Shown in pieces: positions 61,333 to 64,000 of a stretch of DNA of 64,000 bases. A program made the position numbers and the translations under genes. Within the stretch, counting starts at the first letter, position 1, and each line of letters starts with the position of its first letter. A model generated the notes under the pieces. It saw nothing but the letters and a program-made list of their open reading frames with translations. It did no database searches and was not told where the DNA came from. The DNA lies in the NCBI GenBank assembly GCA_015059245.1, contig SVAU01000002.1, positions 113,747-177,746 on the forward strand, read 5' to 3'. This DNA is from Bacillota bacterium. Its GTDB lineage: Bacteria; Bacillota_I; Bacilli_A; RF39; UBA660.

Positions 61333-62015
61333 TGAAGGTATTTGGTAAGAATGTATTTAATGAATTAAAAGATAATGTTAAAAGCATTAAGAAAGTTTAT
61401 ATAGCTAAAAATTTTAATGATAAAGAGATAATTAAGTTTATACAAGATAATAAGATTAGTTATTCTGTTACTGACCCTAAGAATATGGATGGAATGGTAG
61501 AAGGAAGACATCAAGGTATTATTGCAGTTATAGATGATTATGAATATGTAGATTATAAAACTATGTTAGGTGATAATGTAGTAGTAATGCTTGATCATTT
61601 GGAAGATCCTCATAACTTTGGAGCTATTATTAGAACATGTGAAGCTGCTGGTATTAAATCTATTATTATTCCTAAAGATAGAAGTGTTAGTGTAACTAGT
61701 ACAGTTATGAAGACTTCTGCAGGAGCTTTAGAACATGTTAATATTGCTATGGTAAATAACTTAGTTAATGTAATGGATGATTTTAAAGATAATGGTTTCT
61801 TTGTATATGCTGCTGATATGGATGGTCAAAACTATAAAGATGTTGACTTTGCTAATAAAGTATTATTAGTTATTGGTAGTGAAGGTAATGGAGTAGGAAG
61901 ATTAGTTAAAAAGAATTGTGATCAAATACTTGCTATTCCAATGTCAGGACATGTTAATAGTTTAAATGCTTCAGTAGCAGCGGCGATATTGATTTATGGT
62001 ATAGTTAATAAATAG
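61332..62015 (+). CDS. rlmB: 23S rRNA (Gm2251) 2'-O-methyltransferase
   Basis: 227 residues, ATG overlapping the mrnC stop (taatg). SpoU (SPOUT) family: N-terminal substrate-binding part, then LDHLEDPHNFGAIIRTCEAAG (motif 1), VIGSEGNGVGRLV (motif 2) and PMSGHVNSLNASVAAAILIYG (motif 3), which form the knotted AdoMet site. Methylates ribosome guanosine 2251 by homology. The N-terminal L30-like domain is short. Part of the mrnC-rlmB-sigH unit. Confidence 0.92.
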   Translation: MKVFGKNVFNELKDNVKSIKKVYIAKNFNDKEIIKFIQDNKISYSVTDPKNMDGMVEGRHQGIIAVIDDYEYVDYKTMLGDNVVVMLDHLEDPHNFGAIIRTCEAAGIKSIIIPKDRSVSVTSTVMKTSAGALEHVNIAMVNNLVNVMDDFKDNGFFVYAADMDGQNYKDVDFANKVLLVIGSEGNGVGRLVKKNCDQILAIPMSGHVNSLNASVAAAILIYGIVNK

Positions 62016-62023
62016 AGGAATAA

Positions 62024-62638
62024 ATGAGATACGAAGATATAAATGATGAACAATTAATAGTTATGTTACATGAATCTTCTGAAGATGCTAAAGATATATT
62101 GTTTGAAAAATATAGATATATTATTGAAATAGAATTAAAGAAGTATTCTAGTATGGCTAGAGTGTTGGGATATGATTATAATGATTTATACCAAGATGCT
62201 TTAGTTGGTTTTTCTGATGCTTTAGTTAGTTATAGAAGTGATAAACATGCTGCATTAGCTAGTTTTATTACATTATGTGTAGATAGAAAGTTACAAGTAT
62301 GTATTAAGAAAGCTGGTAGACTTAAGAATAAGTTGCTTAATGAATCTTTAAGTTTAGAACATGTTTATGATGCTTATACTTCTCCTTTAATGGATTTACT
62401 AAGTGATAATAAGAAGAATGATCCATTAGAGAATATTATTAAGGAAGAAAAGATGTCAGAATTAATTGGAAGTATTAGAGATAGTTTATCTGATAGAGAA
62501 TACGAAGTATTTTCTTTAATGGTTAATGGACTTAAGTATGATGAAATTGCTACATTACTTAATAAAGATTTAAAACAAATAGATAATACTATTCAAAGAG
62601 TAAAAGCTAAGATAAAGAAGATTATTGATGAAAGATAA
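62024..62638 (+). CDS. sigH: sigma-70 family factor, probable SigH-type
   Basis: 204 residues. Region 2: LFEKYRYIIEIELKKYSSMARVLGYDYNDLYQDALVGFSDALVSY, with the DLYQEG-type core-binding helix. Region 4: LSDREYEVFSLMVNGLKYDEIATLL and IDNTIQRVKAKIKK, a -35-binding helix-turn-helix. Position after mrnC-rlmB and before secE-nusG is that of Bacillus sigH, so the symbol rests on synteny. SigH directs early sporulation or competence genes there; target set here unknown, since no sporulation gene is in view. Confidence 0.82.
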   Translation: MRYEDINDEQLIVMLHESSEDAKDILFEKYRYIIEIELKKYSSMARVLGYDYNDLYQDALVGFSDALVSYRSDKHAALASFITLCVDRKLQVCIKKAGRLKNKLLNESLSLEHVYDAYTSPLMDLLSDNKKNDPLENIIKEEKMSELIGSIRDSLSDREYEVFSLMVNGLKYDEIATLLNKDLKQIDNTIQRVKAKIKKIIDER

Positions 62639-62666
62639 AAAAGTTCGCAAAAATGCGGATTTTTTC
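62639..62666 (+). terminator. terminator of the sigH unit
   Basis: ttcgca / tgcgga around AAAA, with flanking pairs, T5. Confidence 0.72.
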
Positions 62667-62686
62667 TTGTTTTTAAGGAGAGTTTG

Positions 62687-62695
62687 TGGTATATT
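62687..62695 (+). promoter_or_regulatory. extended -10 promoter of secE-nusG
   Basis: TG-G-TATATT, core 62690-62695; start near 62702, leader of about 50 bases. The rpmG gene that usually sits here is absent. Confidence 0.62.
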
Positions 62696-62702
62696 CTACT
62701 TG

Positions 62703-62724
62703 AAACACATAAAGGTGTTTTTTT
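62703..62724 (+). promoter_or_regulatory. hairpin at the 5' end of the secE leader (attenuator-like)
   Basis: aaacac (62703-62708) / gtgttt (62715-62720) around ATAAAG, followed by T7. It lies directly at the predicted transcript start, before the secE ribosome site, so it can act as an early terminator/attenuator or as a 5' stabiliser. Confidence 0.5.
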
Positions 62725-62751
62725 AAATACAAAAAAATATGAGGTGGGCTT

Positions 62752-63252
62752 ATGGCAAAGAAGAAAACAATTAAAGATGTTGAAGCAGAAGAAATCGTAA
62801 AAGATTTAGATGAAACTGAAGAAGTAGAAGAAATCGAAGAAGAAGTAGTAGAAGAAATCGAAGAAGAAACTGAGGAAATCGAAGAAGACGAAGTTGAAGA
62901 ATCTGAAGACGACGATGACGAAGAAGACGAAGATGACGATGACGACGACGAAGAAGACGACGACGAAGACGACGATGACGAAGACGAAGAAGACGAAGAC
63001 GACGATAAGAAATCTAAAAAAGAAGAAAAGAAAAAAGTAAAAGAAGATAAAAAGAAAGAAAAAGAAGAAAAATCAAAGAATAAAAAAGATGGATATTTTG
63101 CATCAGTTGGTAAAGAACTTAAAAAAGTTGTATGGCCAAGTGCTGGTGAAATAGCTAAGTATTCATTAGCAGTTATATTATTTTGCTTAATTCTAGTTGC
63201 ATTTTTCTTAGGAATAGATGCTTTAGCATCATTCATAAAGGGGTTGTTCTAA
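62752..63252 (+). CDS. secE: preprotein translocase subunit SecE with a long acidic/basic N-terminal extension
   Basis: 166 residues, more than twice the usual 60-70. The last 55 residues are a normal SecE: GYFASVGKELKKVVWPSAGE and a single membrane helix (SLAVILFCLILVAFFLGI). The first 110 residues are low complexity: a Glu/Asp tract (about 10-85, over three quarters acidic) and then a Lys-rich part (KKSKKEEKKKVKEDKKKEKEE). SecE clamps SecY in the protein translocon. The head faces the cytoplasm. Starts in gaggtgggc context; nusG follows 1 base after its stop. Confidence 0.92.
   Translation: MAKKKTIKDVEAEEIVKDLDETEEVEEIEEEVVEEIEEETEEIEEDEVEESEDDDDEEDEDDDDDDEEDDDEDDDDEDEEDEDDDKKSKKEEKKKVKEDKKKEKEEKSKNKKDGYFASVGKELKKVVWPSAGEIAKYSLAVILFCLILVAFFLGIDALASFIKGLF
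62797..63009 (+). repeat. GAA/GAC low-complexity tract inside secE
   Basis: Long run of gaa, gac and gat codons coding for the acidic head. GC is visibly higher than the surroundings because of the gac/gacg mixture. Such tracts are prone to length change by slippage, so length may vary between strains. Confidence 0.85.
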
Positions 63253-63253
63253 T

Positions 63254-63790
63254 ATGGAAAAACAATGGTATGTAGTTAACACTTATAGTGGTCATGAATC
63301 AAAGGTAAAAGAAAAACTTGAACAAAGAACTGTTTCAATGGGAATGACTGATAATATTTTCCGTGTAATTATTCCTGAAACTACTGAAGTAGAAGTTAAA
63401 GATGGAGTAAAAAAAGAAAAAGTTAAAAAAATGTTCCCTGGTTATGTTTTAGTTGAAATGATAATGTCTGATGAAGCTTGGTATATTGTTCGTAATACTC
63501 CTGGTGTTACAGGATTTATCGGTTCATCTGGACATAAAGCAAAACCAACACCTTTAATGCCTCAAGAAATAGATCATATTCTAGCTAATATGGGAATGAG
63601 TAGAGTTAATATTGAATCTGAAATGTCTGTTGGATCTAAAGTTACTATTGTTGATGGTCCATTCAAAGGTATGAATGGTACTGTTGATAGTATCGATATG
63701 GAAAATAATAGATTAAATGTTTTAATCGATTTATTCGGACAAGAAACTCCTGTAGAAGTAGAATTATTCCAAGTTAATAAATTACAATAA
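63254..63790 (+). CDS. nusG: transcription termination/antitermination protein NusG
   Basis: 178 residues, normal length. NGN domain start KQWYVVNTYSGHESKVKEKL, then KMFPGYVLVEM and RNTPGVTGFIG, and the KOW domain VTIVDGPFKGMNGTVDSID. It binds RNA polymerase and aids pausing, Rho action or ribosome coupling. Overlaps nothing; starts 1 base after the secE stop and is closed by a terminator before rplK. Confidence 0.97.
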   Translation: MEKQWYVVNTYSGHESKVKEKLEQRTVSMGMTDNIFRVIIPETTEVEVKDGVKKEKVKKMFPGYVLVEMIMSDEAWYIVRNTPGVTGFIGSSGHKAKPTPLMPQEIDHILANMGMSRVNIESEMSVGSKVTIVDGPFKGMNGTVDSIDMENNRLNVLIDLFGQETPVEVELFQVNKLQ

Positions 63791-63791
63791 G

Positions 63792-63817
63792 AAAAAACGA
63801 CTTTACGTCGTTTTTTT
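63792..63817 (+). terminator. terminator of nusG
   Basis: aaaaaacgac / gtcgttttttt around TTTAC. It lies before the rplK promoter, so ribosomal protein genes form a separate unit. Confidence 0.88.
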
Positions 63818-63855
63818 AGTGTTTTTATAAAATTCAAAAAGTATTAAAAAAAAAC

Positions 63856-63884
63856 TTGATATTTACAAACAAGTGTGTTAGTAT
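63856..63884 (+). promoter_or_regulatory. rplK promoter
   Basis: TTGATA (63856-63861), 17-base spacer ending in TGT, then TAGTAT (63879-63884). Start near 63891, a leader of about 100 bases, the longest in the window. Confidence 0.65.
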
Positions 63885-63890
63885 CTTAGG

Positions 63891-63991
63891 TGCAATTATG
63901 TATTTTTATGCATGATTAGCTTAAGTGGGAGGGAATAAGCGGATTGCCTTTGACCACTTTCGCGAAAAAAATTTTTTAGGAGGTGTTTTTC
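63891..63991 (+). promoter_or_regulatory. rplK-rplA mRNA leader, probable L1-binding site
   Basis: aagtgg (63923-63928) pairs with ccactt (63954-63959) and encloses gagggaataagcgg...; a GTGGGAG stem of this kind directly before rplK is characteristic of the L1 autoregulatory leader in Firmicutes. Ribosome site aggaggtg follows at about 63978-63985. Confidence 0.6.
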
Positions 63992-64000
63992 GTGGCAAAA
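63992..64000 (+). CDS. rplK: ribosomal protein L11, first codons (partial)
   Basis: GTG GCA AAA at the right edge reads M-A-K, the usual start of L11, 6 bases after aggaggtg. Order after nusG and the leader structure support rplK. The gene runs out of the window, so this call rests on context, not on sequence. Confidence 0.75.

Noticed and set aside
62673..63236. Long minus-strand open frame with a poly-serine run opposite secE
   Set aside because: It is the reverse-strand shadow of the GAA/GAC acidic tract; secE and its membrane helix read properly on +, with a ribosome site and synteny.
1..64000. CRISPR arrays, insertion sequences, tRNA and rRNA genes
   Set aside because: No regularly spaced direct repeats, transposase, terminal inverted repeats, cloverleaf or rRNA-like segments were seen on reading the window.
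1..64000. UGA read as tryptophan (Mollicutes code)
   Set aside because: Conserved Trp positions use TGG, no gene carries an internal TGA, and one gene ends in TGA; scarcity of TGA is reported instead.

Overview
The window is one continuous stretch of a very AT-rich, gene-dense bacterial chromosome. It has no insertion sequences, tRNAs, rRNAs or CRISPR arrays that I can see. Low GC, Firmicutes-type Shine-Dalgarno sites (aggagg, aggtgat), a CIRCE operator, WXG100/CHAP proteins, a CBS-domain family II pyrophosphatase and the order mrnC-rlmB-sigH-secE-nusG-rplK all point to Bacilli. The many short orphan membrane proteins, TIM44-like zinc-ribbon proteins and near absence of TGA stops suggest an uncultured gut Bacilli lineage near the Mollicutes (for example RF39-type); that placement is inference. 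Tryptophan is read from TGG and one gene does end in TGA, so the standard bacterial code fits.

Layout. 1-3.4 kb: end of an alpha/beta hydrolase, then four genes that look like type VII (WXG) secretion substrates, one with an intact CHAP peptidase and one with a CHAP domain that has lost its catalytic residues. 3.4-8.1 kb: GNAT, an aminotransferase-GNAT fusion, tandem zinc-ribbon membrane paralogs, a TSCPD protein. 8.1-14.9 kb: TetR regulator divergent from fucO, transglutaminase-like proteins, and htpG behind a CIRCE element. 14.9-22.8 kb: a deformylase-like protein, YbaK, ASCH, gmk, membrane proteins, bipA. 22.9-25.8 kb: three tandem paralogs of an unrecognised family. 25.9-32.3 kb: lysS, an ion-transporter-like protein, a lone Clp N-domain, cysS and a YugP homolog lacking HExxH. 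32.3-38.1 kb: tsaC, DHH phosphatase, pyruvyltransferase-like protein, a GlmU-like acetyltransferase domain with glmM. 38.2-42.4 kb: radical SAM plus HipA-like pair, a lipoprotein, a TIM44-like pair. 42.5-49.6 kb: uvrB and a block with an unknown 1108-residue protein, an OB-like protein and a possible kinase fold. 49.7-58.9 kb: CBS pyrophosphatase, a lone EF-Tu domain 2, SDR, XRE regulator, radical SAM-SPASM, uvrA. 58.9-64 kb: a leader-like small protein, then lgt, trxB, mrnC, rlmB, sigH-like, secE, nusG and the first codons of rplK.

Organisation. Most genes are on the + strand in units of one to four genes. A typical junction is a short hairpin terminator ending in T7-8, then within about 10-30 bases an extended -10 promoter (TGnTATAAT), then a 15-25 base leader carrying the ribosome binding site. 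Longer leaders (htpG, the GlmU-like gene, secE, rplK) therefore stand out as likely regulated. No intergenic stretch exceeds 300 bases; the longest, about 210 bases before rplK, holds the nusG terminator, a promoter and a probable L1-binding leader.

A recurring theme is domains outside their usual setting: catalytically dead homologs beside live ones (CHAP, YugP), domains cut loose from their parent protein (Clp N-domain, EF-Tu domain 2, GlmU acetyltransferase half), and fusions or extensions (aminotransferase-GNAT, SecE with a roughly 110-residue charged head). No defence system, prophage or complete novel pathway is evident; the most promising unexplained units are the WXG/CHAP cassette, the radical SAM + HipA-like pair, the 1108-residue block and the small protein with two double-glycine-like leader motifs.
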